Below, in pieces: positions 50,454-59,379 of a stretch of 64,000 nt of DNA; position 1 is the first letter of the stretch; every line of letters starts with the position of its first letter. This DNA is from Salinispora fenicalii. Lineage in GTDB: Bacteria > Actinomycetota > Actinomycetes > Mycobacteriales > Micromonosporaceae. The stretch is from assembly GCF_000514815.1 (NCBI RefSeq), contig NZ_AZWQ01000019.1, forward strand, positions 62,001 to 126,000, given 5' to 3'. The position numbers were made by a program, and so were the translations under genes. The notes below the pieces were generated by a model, which was given only the letters and a program-made list of their open reading frames with translations, was not told the origin of the DNA and did no database searches.

Positions 50454-51788
50454 ATGGGCGCCGACCACACCCGACCCGCTCCGTCCACCCCACCTCGGGT
50501 GCGACGGATCCTCGTTGCGACGGTGGTCCCCCTGCTCCTCGCCACCCTGGCCACCGCGGTGGCCCTATGGCCGAGCGACACCCGTGCGGCCGATCCGGGC
50601 ACCGAGCCACCCCGGTATCACGGCACCGTGACGAAGGTGGTCACCGAGCCCTGTCCCCCCGCCCCGGAGCCGCTAGAACCAGGGCCGGCCACCGACACCG
50701 GCCCCTGTGGCGAGATAACCGTCCGCGTCGAGCAGGGGCCGGACGCCGGGCGTCAGATCAACACGCCGATACCCGCCGGACCCGGTGCCCCCCACGTCGC
50801 TCTCGGCGACGAGATCATCTTGGTCGAGCTGACCGACCCGACCGACCCGACCACGAGCACGTACACCATCGCGGAGCACCAACGGGGTAAGCCCCTGCTG
50901 TGGCTGGTGGCGCTCTTCGCCGCCGCGATCGTGGCGTTCGGCCGTTGGCGGGGGCTCGCCGCCCTCGCCGGCCTGGCGGCGAGCTTCGCCGTCCTCCTGA
51001 CGTTCGTTCTGCCGGGGATCAGCGCCGGCCAGTCGCCGCTACTGGTCGCGGTGGTCGGCGCCGCCCTGATCATGTTTGTGGTCCTGTACCTCACCCACGG
51101 CGTGACCGCGCAGACATCAGTGGCGGTTCTCGGCACCCTGGGCAGCCTGATCCTCACCGGCCTCCTCGGCACCCTCGCCACCGCCACCACCCGGCTGACC
51201 GGGTACGGCAGCGAGGAGGCGATCACGCTGTCGATGTTCCAGACCAACGTCGACCTGCACGGTCTGCTCCTGGCCGGAATCATCATCGGCTCACTCGGCG
51301 TACTGGACGATGTCACCGTGACCCAGGCCGCCACGGTGACCGAGCTGGCTACCGCCAACCCGGGGTTGTCCCGCCGCCAGCTCTACCGCTCCGCCACCCG
51401 GGTCGGTCGGGCCCACATCGCCTCCACGGTGAACACCATCGTGCTGGCGTACGCCGGAGCCTCGCTCCCGGTGCTCCTCCTGCTGACCGCCGACTCGCGG
51501 CCGGTGAGCCAGATCCTGACCAGCGAATTCCTCGCCCAGGAGATCGTCCGCAGCGCGGTGGCGACACTGGGATTGATCGCCGCGGTTCCCCTCACCACCG
51601 GGCTCGCCGCCATCGTGACCACCGCCGGTCGCCACGCGGAGAAACAGTTGGGCGGGAACACCGCTGCAGCACCACCGCCGCGACCGCGCACCGCCCGGGT
51701 CGAGGCGCTGGAGGCGCTTAGCACCCCCCGCACCGGCCCAGTCGCCCGCGCCATCGACCGGGACCGGAACACGGAAGAGCCATGGTGA
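50454..51788 (+). CDS. YibE/F-family membrane protein
   Basis: The 444-residue protein has one N-terminal helix (VATVVPLLLATLATAVAL), an exported domain of about 110 residues (YHGTVTKVV ... DEIILVEL) and a C-terminal part with seven or so helices carrying YibE/F features: LLLAGIIIGSLGVLDDVTVT QAA and VGRAHIASTVNTIVLAYAGA. The function of the family is not established. ATG 50454 has GGGAGAA upstream. It follows csoR by 43 bases on the same strand and might be co-transcribed, though no metal-binding motif ties it to copper. Confidence 0.88.
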   Translation: MGADHTRPAPSTPPRVRRILVATVVPLLLATLATAVALWPSDTRAADPGTEPPRYHGTVTKVVTEPCPPAPEPLEPGPATDTGPCGEITVRVEQGPDAGRQINTPIPAGPGAPHVALGDEIILVELTDPTDPTTSTYTIAEHQRGKPLLWLVALFAAAIVAFGRWRGLAALAGLAASFAVLLTFVLPGISAGQSPLLVAVVGAALIMFVVLYLTHGVTAQTSVAVLGTLGSLILTGLLGTLATATTRLTGYGSEEAITLSMFQTNVDLHGLLLAGIIIGSLGVLDDVTVTQAATVTELATANPGLSRRQLYRSATRVGRAHIASTVNTIVLAYAGASLPVLLLLTADSRPVSQILTSEFLAQEIVRSAVATLGLIAAVPLTTGLAAIVTTAGRHAEKQLGGNTAAAPPPRPRTARVEALEALSTPRTGPVARAIDRDRNTEEPW

Positions 51789-52085
51789 CACTCCGCAGTG
51801 TGAGGAACCGGACTGGTGGACCTGACAATCGGGGCACTTATCACCCAACGTACCGGCAAATTCGTCCGATTAGTCGATTTTGGGACGTAGCTCGACCGGA
51901 TACGCGTCAGGTAACCTCGCTGCCGGTCACCGCCGAAGGCGCGCACCGGCATCTGCGGGACCACCGCCCAATCGCCTCGAGGCGAGCCGGGGAGCGAGGC
52001 GACTGGAGTCAGGCCGCGCCAGCGGGGAGCACTCCCAGCCCCAACCCATCAGCTCGCCCGGTCGCGGTCAACGGAAGGGAACATT
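51789..52085 (+). promoter_or_regulatory. Leader region; possible c-di-AMP (ydaO) riboswitch
   Basis: This 297-base gap precedes a cell-wall-associated gene. CGTCAGGTAACCTCGC at 51905-51920 agrees with the conserved 3' segment of ydaO/yuaA riboswitches (GTCAGCTAACCTCG) at all but one position. Inverted repeats around 51972-52003 suggest a structured leader. In actinomycetes this riboswitch class precedes genes for cell-wall hydrolases. I cannot identify the 5' conserved parts, so the call is weak; TAACCT may simply be a promoter -10. GGAAGGGA before GTG 52086 is the ribosome binding site. Confidence 0.3.
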
Positions 52086-53102
52086 GTGACGGCACCCCCA
52101 CGCCGCTGGTTGACGCCCGTGGTGGCCGTGCTCACCGCGCTGGCCGTGCTTGCCGGGCCAGTCCCGGCGTCCGCCACCCCCACCTCTCCCCCGCAGCCCT
52201 CGGGACACGACGAGGAGCCGGGGCTACTCGGTGATCTCATCGAGGTCCGCACCCGCGAGTATGTCAAGGCAAAGGCACAGCTGGCGGAGTCCGAGAAGCG
52301 CCAGGCCGCCCTCGAGAAGGAGATCAAACAGACGCAGACCGAGTTGGACAAGCTCGCCCCTCAGGTAGCGGAGATCGCGACCCACTCGTACCGGACGGGA
52401 CGGGTCGGCGCGATATCAATGCTGCTGAACGCGGATACCCCCGACTCCTTCATCGCCCGAGCTACCGCGCTGGATGAGCTGAACAGCATCAACGATCAGC
52501 GCATCAAGGCGGTTAACACGATCAAGATCCGCGCCGAGCAGGCGAAGGTGGGGGTCGACGAAGAGGTACGCAAGCAGAAGAAGCTGGAGAGCGACCTCGA
52601 GCGCGGAAAGCTCGAAGCGGAGAAAGCCCTCCGCCTCGTCGGGGGTAACGGCCTCACCGGCGGCCTGGTTGATGCCGAGTCGCCGGTCGCCCGAGTCGCC
52701 CCGGGACGCACCTCAGATGGCGGCTGGCAGCCGCTTGGCTGCACCGAGGATGATCCGACCACCGGCGGCTGCATCACCGCGCGGACGCTACACATGTACA
52801 ACGAGGTCAAACGAGCCGGTTTTGACCGTTTCGTCGGGTGCTACCGCTCCGGTGGCCCATGGGAGCACCCGAAGGGCCGGGCCTGCGACTGGTCGCTCCA
52901 GGACAGCGGGTTCCGCTCTTGGTACAACGACGACATGCGCATCTACGGCAACAACCTGACTGCGTTCCTGGTCCGTAACGCCGACCGGCTCGGCGTTTAC
53001 TACGTGATCTGGAACCGGCAGATCTGGTTCCCGACCAGCGGCTGGAAGTCGTACAACGGCCCCTCGAACCACACCGACCACGTCCACGTGTCGTTGCTGT
53101 AG
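52086..53102 (+). CDS. Secreted coiled-coil protein with M15-like C-terminal domain
   Basis: The 338-residue protein has a signal peptide (VVAVLTALAVLAGPVPASA) and a long coiled coil at about 45-190 (LAESEKRQAALEKEIKQTQT; KKLESDLERGKLEAEKALRL) like those of RipA/NlpC-P60 cell-wall proteins. The C-terminal domain of about 115 residues contains HPKGRACDW and ends NHTDHVHVSLL. The His, Asp and final His match the zinc-ligand spacing of M15/VanY-type peptidases, so a role in peptidoglycan trimming is plausible. The gene is monocistronic, ending in a strong hairpin. Confidence 0.8.
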   Translation: MTAPPRRWLTPVVAVLTALAVLAGPVPASATPTSPPQPSGHDEEPGLLGDLIEVRTREYVKAKAQLAESEKRQAALEKEIKQTQTELDKLAPQVAEIATHSYRTGRVGAISMLLNADTPDSFIARATALDELNSINDQRIKAVNTIKIRAEQAKVGVDEEVRKQKKLESDLERGKLEAEKALRLVGGNGLTGGLVDAESPVARVAPGRTSDGGWQPLGCTEDDPTTGGCITARTLHMYNEVKRAGFDRFVGCYRSGGPWEHPKGRACDWSLQDSGFRSWYNDDMRIYGNNLTAFLVRNADRLGVYYVIWNRQIWFPTSGWKSYNGPSNHTDHVHVSLL

Positions 53103-53115
53103 CCGCCGAAATGAC

Positions 53116-53154
53116 CGGAGGGCCGGTACCGCGAAACGCGGTACCGGCCCTCCG
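53116..53154. terminator. Bidirectional hairpin between converging genes
   Basis: An 18-bp perfect stem with loop AAA lies between the coiled-coil protein gene and the convergent carbonic anhydrase gene. No long T-tract, only GTTT shortly after on the plus strand. Confidence 0.8.
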
Positions 53155-53222
53155 CGGTTTCCGGGGCATCAGCACGGTCGCGCCAACCATCGACGAGGCG
53201 GCTCCGCCCGACGACACCGGCC

Positions 53223-53921
53223 TCAGGGTGTGCTCGACGCCGCGAGTCCGATCTCGGTCACGGTCCGCACCGCACCTGTGGTGAGTTGGTACGACATCCC
53301 CACGACCGCGCAGGTGCCGGCGGCCACGGCGGCAGCAACCGCCGCGGAGCGGTCCAGCAGGGCGGCAACGGTCTGCTCGACATGCTGGTCCACGATCTGG
53401 TCGAGGTCGGTGACCCCGGCGGCCTTGGCCCGACGGACGCTCGGCAGCACCGCCTCCACCACCGCACGAAGGTGGCCCGAGGCCGGTACGCCGGTGGCCT
53501 CAGCAGAACAGGCCGCCTGCACCGCGCCGCAGGACTCGTGCCCGAGCACCACCACCAGCGGAGCACCCAGCGCGGTGACCGCGTACTCGATGCTGCCGAG
53601 CACCTCCGGTCCAGCGGAGTGCCCCGCCGTGCGTACCACGAAGAGGTCGCCCAGACCGCGGTCGAAGATGAGCTCAACCGCGAGCCGCGAGTCGGAACAA
53701 CCGAGGATCACCGCGAAGGGCTGCTGCCCCTCCGCTAGCGCGATCCGGCGGCCGACATCCTGGTGCGGTCGGTCCGGAGTTCCGACGGCGAACCGCCGGT
53801 TGCCGGCGTGTAGCTCGGCGACCGCCGCTCGGGGGCCAACCGGCTGCCGAAGAGCGCCGGAACCACCGGCGGAAAGCTGATCCGCGCCCGACTGCGTATC
53901 GGGCGTTTCGGGGCGATTCAT
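53223..53921 (-). CDS. Beta-carbonic anhydrase
   Basis: The 232-residue zinc enzyme interconverts CO2 and bicarbonate. The zinc and active-site motifs are FAVILGCSDSRLAVELIFD (CxDxR) and LVVVLGHESCGAVQAACS (HxxC). FVVRTAGHSAGPEVLGSIEY is the conserved core. An N-terminal extension of about 35 residues is probably disordered. No signal peptide, so it acts in the cytoplasm. ATG 53921 has AAGGGC upstream. It converges with the coiled-coil protein gene. Confidence 0.95.
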   Translation of the reverse strand: MNRPETPDTQSGADQLSAGGSGALRQPVGPRAAVAELHAGNRRFAVGTPDRPHQDVGRRIALAEGQQPFAVILGCSDSRLAVELIFDRGLGDLFVVRTAGHSAGPEVLGSIEYAVTALGAPLVVVLGHESCGAVQAACSAEATGVPASGHLRAVVEAVLPSVRRAKAAGVTDLDQIVDQHVEQTVAALLDRSAAVAAAVAAGTCAVVGMSYQLTTGAVRTVTEIGLAASSTP

Positions 53922-54216
53922 GCCCTTACCTCATCCCTGTGGAGGCCCCAACCTGAAGGCCCGGTGTACGGGGACTCGGGCCTCCTCCACGCTCACATGA
54001 AGCAAAAAGCACGTCAAGGCATGCGTGATCTGCGCTTCAGATGTTGGTGGCGAACGCCCGGACTCTCGCCGAGGAATGCCCACCGCGTCCGACCCGTTGT
54101 AGCTCCGGTACCCCTGGCGTCCCGGACCATCGCGGCCCGGTTCCGCCGCCCGTGCCGAGCGCCGCGTGGTGCTTGCCGTCCCCCTCCGGACGTCAGACCC
54201 CCGAAGGAGCCCGACC

Positions 54217-54753
54217 ATGAGCACGATCACCCCCACCGGCCGCCGCTCCGGCGCCGGACTACTGGTCACCGTCGACTACCAGGCCCAGCCCAACTTCTAC
54301 TACTGCGGGCCGGCGGCGACCCGAATGGCGCTCTCCGCGCTGGGCCGGCCACTGCCGCAGGATGAGGTCGCCCAGCGGCTCGGCACCACCCAGGCCGGCA
54401 CGGACTCGGCCCTGGACGTCACCCGCGTTCTCAACGAGCTGACCGGCGACGTGTACCGAACCACCGAGATACCGGACATGACGGCTAAACCAGACGAGGT
54501 TCACCAGCTTCGCGAGGACACCCAACACGCCCTGGCACAGGGACGCGCGGTCGTGGCCAACGTCCGGGGGACCACGGTCGACACCGACGGCACCCCGCAC
54601 TCGTACGAGGGGGGCCACTACCTAACGCTAGTGGGCTACCGCGCCGAGGACGACCTCCTCCGGGTCGCCGATCCCGCCGCGGAGAAACGCGAATACTGGA
54701 TGGCCGTACCGAAGGTCGCCAACTGGATCGCCGAACGCGGCTACTCCTCCTAA
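54217..54753 (+). CDS. C39-like peptidase family protein
   Basis: The 178-residue protein has the papain-like C39 core: VDYQAQPNFYYCGPAATRMA (catalytic Cys in YYCGPAA), then YEGGHYLTLVGYRAEDDLLR with the catalytic His and VADPA with the Asp. No signal peptide is obvious, and there is no transporter attached, unlike bacteriocin-processing C39 domains. Such stand-alone proteins are common in actinomycetes, and their substrates are unknown. ATG 54217 has GAAGGAG at ideal spacing. A hairpin follows the stop. The 295 bases upstream hold no supported gene. Confidence 0.88.
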   Translation: MSTITPTGRRSGAGLLVTVDYQAQPNFYYCGPAATRMALSALGRPLPQDEVAQRLGTTQAGTDSALDVTRVLNELTGDVYRTTEIPDMTAKPDEVHQLREDTQHALAQGRAVVANVRGTTVDTDGTPHSYEGGHYLTLVGYRAEDDLLRVADPAAEKREYWMAVPKVANWIAERGYSS

Positions 54754-54761
54754 CCGCCTTC

Positions 54762-54792
54762 GGGCCGGCCTCCCCAACGGGGAGACCGGCCC
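54762..54792. terminator. Hairpin between converging C39-like and MT0933-like genes
   Basis: Fourteen-position stem with one mismatch (GGGCCGG-C-CTCCCC / GGGGAG-A-CCGGCCC) and loop AAC, placed between two converging stops. Confidence 0.7.
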
Positions 54793-54803
54793 ATTCGGCT
54801 ATG

Positions 54804-54986
54804 TCAGCGGTTCCGGTCACCCTCACCGGTCCGGGACTTCATCATGTCCACGCCGCGGTCGACCTGCTTCTTGTACCGGCCGCCGGTGCGCTCGTTGAGC
54901 ATGCCACCGGCCTTCTCCATGCCCCGGTCGACCTGCTCGTCCTGCTTCTCGACGTACTCCCTGGCCTGGTCCATGAATTTCTTCAT
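54804..54986 (-). CDS. MT0933-like antitoxin family small protein
   Basis: A 60-residue, highly charged helical protein: MKKFMDQAREYVEKQDEQVD and then GGRYKKQVDRGVDMM. The pattern (KAxxxxEKxDEQVDxGxEKAG...TGGxYxxQxDxGVD) is that of the family annotated as MT0933-like antitoxin in Mycobacterium tuberculosis. No toxin gene lies next to it, and many family members may be general stress-related proteins rather than antitoxins. ATG 54986 has a perfect AGGAGG site. Confidence 0.85.
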   Translation of the reverse strand: MKKFMDQAREYVEKQDEQVDRGMEKAGGMLNERTGGRYKKQVDRGVDMMKSRTGEGDRNR

Positions 54987-55086
54987 GTGGTCCTCCTAGG
55001 GTCGGGGTGTGGCAACGTACGGCGTTCCCCAGCGCCCAGGGGCACAAACACCCACCCACGCCGAGGCAGCGGGGACCGGCCGCTGA

Positions 55087-55734
55087 TCACCCAAGGTGGT
55101 CGGTGAACCAGCTCGCCGCCGCATCGGCCACCTGCTCCAGCGCGCCGGGCTCCTCGAACAGGTGCCCGGCATCGGGGACCACCGTCAGCTCCGCCTGCTC
55201 CGGCAGTGCCGCCCGAGCCTGCTCATTCAGGGTCAGCACCTGGTCGTCGAGGCCCCCCACGAGCAGTAGGGTCGGCGCGCGCACCCGACCCAGCGCCGGG
55301 CCCGCAAGATCCGGCCGGCCGCCTCGGGAGACCACCGCGCCGACCGTGTCGGGGCGCTCGGCGGCGGCCACCAGGGCGGCGGCGGCCCCGGTGCTAGCCC
55401 CGAAAAGCCCGATCGGCACCGCACCCACCGGCTCTCCACTGGCCAGCCAGTCGACGATCGCGGACAGCCTGTCGGCCAACCGGCCGATGTCGAACCGGAG
55501 CTGCGCGGTTCGCGCGTCGGCCACCTCCTCGTCCGGGGTGAGCAGGTCCACCAGTACGGTGCCGAGCGCGCTGCGATTGAGCACCTGCGCCACCGCGACA
55601 TTGCGGGGACTCCGCCGGGAACTGCCGCTGCCGTGTGCGAAGAGCACCACTCCGGCCGGCTCCGGCGGCACCCGAAGATCGGCCGTGAGTTGGACGTCCC
55701 CAGCCGGAACCGGCACCTCACTCCGTACGTCCAT
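55087..55734 (-). CDS. Dienelactone hydrolase-like alpha/beta hydrolase
   Basis: The 215-residue hydrolase has GVVLFAHGSGSSRRSPRN (oxyanion region), the nucleophile elbow IGLFGASTGAAAALVAAAER (Ser in GASTG), LLLVGGLDDQVLTLNEQARA (Asp) and DAGHLFEEPGALEQV (His). It belongs to a dienelactone hydrolase/phosphoribosyltransferase-associated hydrolase group common in actinomycetes; the substrate is unknown. ATG 55734 is preceded by GGAACGGAG. The longer open frame upstream is Arg-rich and not coding. Confidence 0.85.
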   Translation of the reverse strand: MDVRSEVPVPAGDVQLTADLRVPPEPAGVVLFAHGSGSSRRSPRNVAVAQVLNRSALGTVLVDLLTPDEEVADARTAQLRFDIGRLADRLSAIVDWLASGEPVGAVPIGLFGASTGAAAALVAAAERPDTVGAVVSRGGRPDLAGPALGRVRAPTLLLVGGLDDQVLTLNEQARAALPEQAELTVVPDAGHLFEEPGALEQVADAAASWFTDHLG

Positions 55735-55965
55735 AGCTCCGTTCCTTCCCACCCGCTCGCCCGCCATGCGTACGCCCCGGGCCCGTCCACGGCTCGACGC
55801 GCCCACCACCGCCCGGTGGCGCCGGCGTCCCGCCCCGAGCCGGCCCCTCGGCCAGCGACCAGGGTAGGCCGGGTCTCGTTTCGCCCGGGTGGGCTCGGGT
55901 ACGCGGTCGGTGAGGGCAGACCGTACCGGCGCAGGCGGCGCCGGTGATGGATCGGGAGGATCGCC

Positions 55966-56142
55966 ATGGCGCAGCAGCAGGAGTCTCGACAACAGGCCGC
56001 CGAGCGGGAACGACGAAAGCGCGACGCGAACCGTAACCGGGACTGGGCGGACGAGGCAGCGCGGGCGCGTACCGCCGATGATCCCCGAGCGATGGCGCCG
56101 CGCGACGCCGCGGGCCGCCCCTCCCAGGGCAGACAGCTGTGA
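55966..56142 (+). CDS. Small charged protein (58 aa), unknown
   Basis: ATG 55966 has a strong GGGAGGA site five bases upstream and opens a 58-codon frame to TGA 56142. The product is hydrophilic and helical in look: MAQQQESRQQAAERERRKRD, then RNRDWADEAARARTADD and a Pro/Gly-rich end. Codon third positions are GC-rich. A hairpin follows. No family recognised; it could be a small DNA- or RNA-associated or stress protein, but nothing in the context shows this. Confidence 0.55.
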   Translation: MAQQQESRQQAAERERRKRDANRNRDWADEAARARTADDPRAMAPRDAAGRPSQGRQL

Positions 56143-56154
56143 GGCGCTGACATC

Positions 56155-56192
56155 GGTCGGGGCCCAATCCGGCCCCGGGGCGGGCCCCGACC
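56155..56192. terminator. Hairpin between the small gene and the GH65 gene
   Basis: Perfect 11-bp stem GGTCGGGGCCC/GGGCCCCGACC with a 16-base GC-rich loop that can pair internally, placed between two converging stop codons. Confidence 0.7.
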
Positions 56193-58568
56193 CTACGGTT
56201 CCCGCTCCGGGAGGCGGATCAGCGGGTCCCGGCCGGGCGGCTGCTCCGGGGTCTGGCTCGGCTCACTCACCGATGGGGTCGGCCGGGTCACCGATTCGGC
56301 CGCGGTGACCTCGATCCGCTCGCCGTGGTGCAGCAGCTCCAGCCTCTCCTCCGGGTCGCTGTGCTGCAACGTGTAGGTGGTCTGGTGCGGCTGGATATCG
56401 ACCCGGAGCTGGGTCCGGTGCCAGTGCAGGGAGAACTCCAGCCGGCCCAGCCGGCTGGAGAGCCGGGGCGCAAAACAGAGCGTTCCGTCGTGCTCGCGCA
56501 ACCCGCCGAACCCGGCGACCAGGGCGATCCAGGAACCGGCCAGGGAGGCGATGTGGACGCCGTCGCGGGTGTTCTCGTTCAGGTCGTGCAGGTCCATCAA
56601 CGCGGCCTCACGCAGGTAGGTGTGGGCTAGTTCCGGATACCCCACCTCGGCGGCCAGGACGGACTGGGTACAGGCCGACAGCGACGAGTCGCGGACGGTA
56701 CGGCGCTCGTAGTAGAGAAAGTTGCGCAGCTTCTGCTCCGGGGTGAACGCATCCCCCCGCCAGTGCATCGCCAACACCAGATCGGCTTGTTTGATCACCT
56801 GCCTGCGGTACAGATCAAAGTATGGATAGTGCAGCAGCAGCGGGTACTTCTCCGGCGGCGTGTGGACGAAGTCCCACTCCTGGAACCGGGTGAAGCCCTC
56901 AACCTGCTCGTGTACGTCGATTTCCTGGTCGTATGGGATATGGATGGAGGCGGCGGCGTCCCGCCATGCCGCCGCCTCCTCATCGGTGACTCCCAGGTGC
57001 GCGGCCTCGTCCCGGTACCGCATCGCCGTCTCCGCGGCGGTGATCAGGTTCCGCTGCGCCATCAGATTGGTGTAGATGTTGTCGTTCTTGATGGCGGTGT
57101 ACTCGTCCGGGCCGGTCACCCCGTCGATGTGGAACTGCCCATGCCGGTCGTGGTGGCCCAGTGACCGCCACAACCGCGCGGTCTCCACCAGCAACTCCAG
57201 GCCGATTTCGCGCTCCAGTTCGGTGTCCTGGGTGGCCTGCACGTAGCGGCGAACCGCGTCGGCGATGTCGGCGGCGATGTGGAAACCGGCGGTGCCCGCA
57301 GGCCAGTAGCCGGAGGACTCTGGCCCCTCGATGGTGCGCCAGGGGAAGGCCGCGCCGGCCAGGTTAAGCGTGCGGGCCCGTTCCCGTGCGGTCGGCAGAG
57401 TGTGATGCCGCCACTGCAGGGCATCGCGCACCGCGCTGGGGTGGGTGTAGGTGAGCACCGGCAGCACAAACATCTCGGTGTCCCAGAAGGCGTGGCCGTC
57501 GTACCCCGGCCCGGTGAGGCCCTTCGCTGAGATCGGCCGACGCTCGGCCCGGGTACCCGCCTGGAGCACGTGAAAGAGCCCGAAGCGTACCGCCTGCTGC
57601 ACCTCGGGGTCGCCCTCCACCAGCACATCGGCTGAGTCCCAGAACTCCTCCAGGTACTCCCGCTGTTCCCGCAACAACCCGTCCCACCCGTCCAGCTGGG
57701 CGGCGGCCAGCGCGGCGCCGACCTGGTCCCGCAGCGCCGGCAGCGATCGGCGGCTGGACCACCCGTACGACAGGTATTTCACGACCCGCAGCGTCTCGCC
57801 GGGCTTGAGCACGCAGGCGATGGTGGTCCGTACCCAGTCCTCGTACCCCTCGGATTCGATGTTGGTCCGCGCGGTGGTCTGTACCTCGTGCTCCATCGCG
57901 GCGGCGAGGCGCAGGCCAGAGACCTTCGTACGGTGGATCAACAGGCCACCGTCATGGGTGGTCAGCTCCTCCTCGGCCAACAACGGCGACTCCAGCACCG
58001 CCGCCACCCGCGGATCTTTACTCTGGGCCGGCAGGGTTTCGTTGGCCACCAGCTCCGACTGGACGATCAGCCGCAGTGGCTTGCCGTCCACGACCTCGAC
58101 CTCGTAGTTGATGGCGGCGGCGGAGCGCTGGCGGAACGAGACCAACCGGGTGCTGCGGACACAGACCTCCCGACCGGCCGGCGACCGCCAGTGCACGGTC
58201 CGGTGCAGCGTGCCGTCGCGCAGGTCGAGCACCCGCTCGTGGGCGAGGAGTTCGCCATATCGCACGTCGAGCGGCTCGTCGTCAACCAGCAGCCGGATGA
58301 GCTTGCCGTTAGTGACGTTGACGAGGGTCTGTCCGGACTCGGGAAAACCGAAGCCGGCCTCCGCGTGCGGCAGAGGGCGGAGCTCGTAGAAGGAGTTCAG
58401 GTACGTTCCCGGCAAGCCGTACGGCTCACCTTCGTCGAGGTTGCCGCGCAGGCCGATGTGCCCGTTGGAGAGGGCGAACACCGATTCGGACTGCGCTAAG
58501 ACATCCATGTCCAGCCGGGTTTCTCGGACCTGCCACGGCTCGACCGGGTACGCGCGCTCTCGGATCAT
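56193..58568 (-). CDS. GH65 disaccharide phosphorylase (maltose/trehalose/kojibiose type)
   Basis: The 791-residue protein has the GH65 N-terminal beta-sandwich (SESVFALSNGHIGLRGNLDE, GLPGTYLNSFYELRPL) and the (alpha/alpha)6 domain with YDGHAFWDTEMFVLPVLTYT, catalytic Glu in GVTGPDEYTAIKNDN, and KQADLVLAMHWRGDAF before the C-terminal beta domain. GH65 enzymes cleave alpha-glucobioses with phosphate to give beta-glucose 1-phosphate and glucose. The preceding beta-phosphoglucomutase gene, coupled by ATGA, supports phosphorolysis rather than hydrolysis. The exact disaccharide cannot be decided from sequence alone. Cytoplasmic; no signal peptide. Confidence 0.93.
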   Translation of the reverse strand: MIRERAYPVEPWQVRETRLDMDVLAQSESVFALSNGHIGLRGNLDEGEPYGLPGTYLNSFYELRPLPHAEAGFGFPESGQTLVNVTNGKLIRLLVDDEPLDVRYGELLAHERVLDLRDGTLHRTVHWRSPAGREVCVRSTRLVSFRQRSAAAINYEVEVVDGKPLRLIVQSELVANETLPAQSKDPRVAAVLESPLLAEEELTTHDGGLLIHRTKVSGLRLAAAMEHEVQTTARTNIESEGYEDWVRTTIACVLKPGETLRVVKYLSYGWSSRRSLPALRDQVGAALAAAQLDGWDGLLREQREYLEEFWDSADVLVEGDPEVQQAVRFGLFHVLQAGTRAERRPISAKGLTGPGYDGHAFWDTEMFVLPVLTYTHPSAVRDALQWRHHTLPTARERARTLNLAGAAFPWRTIEGPESSGYWPAGTAGFHIAADIADAVRRYVQATQDTELEREIGLELLVETARLWRSLGHHDRHGQFHIDGVTGPDEYTAIKNDNIYTNLMAQRNLITAAETAMRYRDEAAHLGVTDEEAAAWRDAAASIHIPYDQEIDVHEQVEGFTRFQEWDFVHTPPEKYPLLLHYPYFDLYRRQVIKQADLVLAMHWRGDAFTPEQKLRNFLYYERRTVRDSSLSACTQSVLAAEVGYPELAHTYLREAALMDLHDLNENTRDGVHIASLAGSWIALVAGFGGLREHDGTLCFAPRLSSRLGRLEFSLHWHRTQLRVDIQPHQTTYTLQHSDPEERLELLHHGERIEVTAAESVTRPTPSVSEPSQTPEQPPGRDPLIRLPEREP

Positions 58569-59320
58569 GCGCCCGGCTCCCGGTTCTCGATCAGCTCCGC
58601 GAGGTCCTGCACGACGACGTCCGCGCCCTGCGCCAACAGGGCGTCGGCCTGCCCGACCCGGTCCACGCCCACCACGTACCCGAAGTCACCGGCTCGACCG
58701 GCGGCGACTCCGGCGAGGGCATCCTCGAAGACGGCCGCGTTACCCGGCGCAACCCCGAGCCGTTCGGCCCCGGCCAGGAAAGTGTCCGGTTCTGGTTTGC
58801 CGCGTAACTTATCGGCGCGGGCGACGAGCCCATCAACCCGGGTTTCCAGCAGCTCCTCCAGCCCTGCTGCGGCGACCACCTCACGGCCGTTGGCGCTGGC
58901 GGTGACGACCGCGCGGCGCAGCCCGGCGTCGGCCACCGCCCTGAGGTACGTCACCGAGCCGGGGTAGACGTCCACTCCATGCGTCCGCAGCTCCTGGAGC
59001 AGCCGGACGTTCTTGCAGTTGCCGATGCCGTGGACCGTCTCGGCCTCGGGCGGGTCGTCCGGCGTTCCCTCCGGAAGCACGATGTCACGCGAGGCGAGAA
59101 AGGTGCGGACCCCGTCGTACCGGGGCCGGCCGTCGACGTACCGGCGGTAGTCCTCATCCGGGTCGAATGGTTGGAACGGCTCGTCGTTGTCGGCGGCGTG
59201 CCGACGCAGGAACTCGTCGAACGTCGTCCGCCACGCGGCGTTGTGGACGCGAGCGGTTTGAGTGAGCACCCCGTCCAGGTCGAACAGGCAGGCGGTCACG
59301 TGCGCAGGCAGGCCCAGCAT
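58565..59320 (-). CDS. pgmB: Beta-phosphoglucomutase (HAD family)
   Basis: The 251-residue HAD phosphatase-like enzyme has motif I CLFDLDGVLTQTARVHNAAW (two Asp), motif II RRAVVTASANGREVVAAAGL, the motif III Lys in ADKLRGKPEPDTFLAGAERL and motif IV AAVFEDALAGVAAGRAGDF. Compared with B. subtilis PgmB it has a longer cap with FDPDEDYRRYVDGRPRYDGV, seen in actinobacterial versions. It converts beta-glucose 1-phosphate to glucose 6-phosphate, completing disaccharide use with GH65. Its TGA overlaps the GH65 ATG as ATGA. Confidence 0.94.
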   Translation of the reverse strand: MLGLPAHVTACLFDLDGVLTQTARVHNAAWRTTFDEFLRRHAADNDEPFQPFDPDEDYRRYVDGRPRYDGVRTFLASRDIVLPEGTPDDPPEAETVHGIGNCKNVRLLQELRTHGVDVYPGSVTYLRAVADAGLRRAVVTASANGREVVAAAGLEELLETRVDGLVARADKLRGKPEPDTFLAGAERLGVAPGNAAVFEDALAGVAAGRAGDFGYVVGVDRVGQADALLAQGADVVVQDLAELIENREPGA

Positions 59321-59379
59321 TGTTTGAATCTATCCAGCCTGGTCGTGGCGCAGACCGTTTCGGCGGTCAAACGCGCCGA

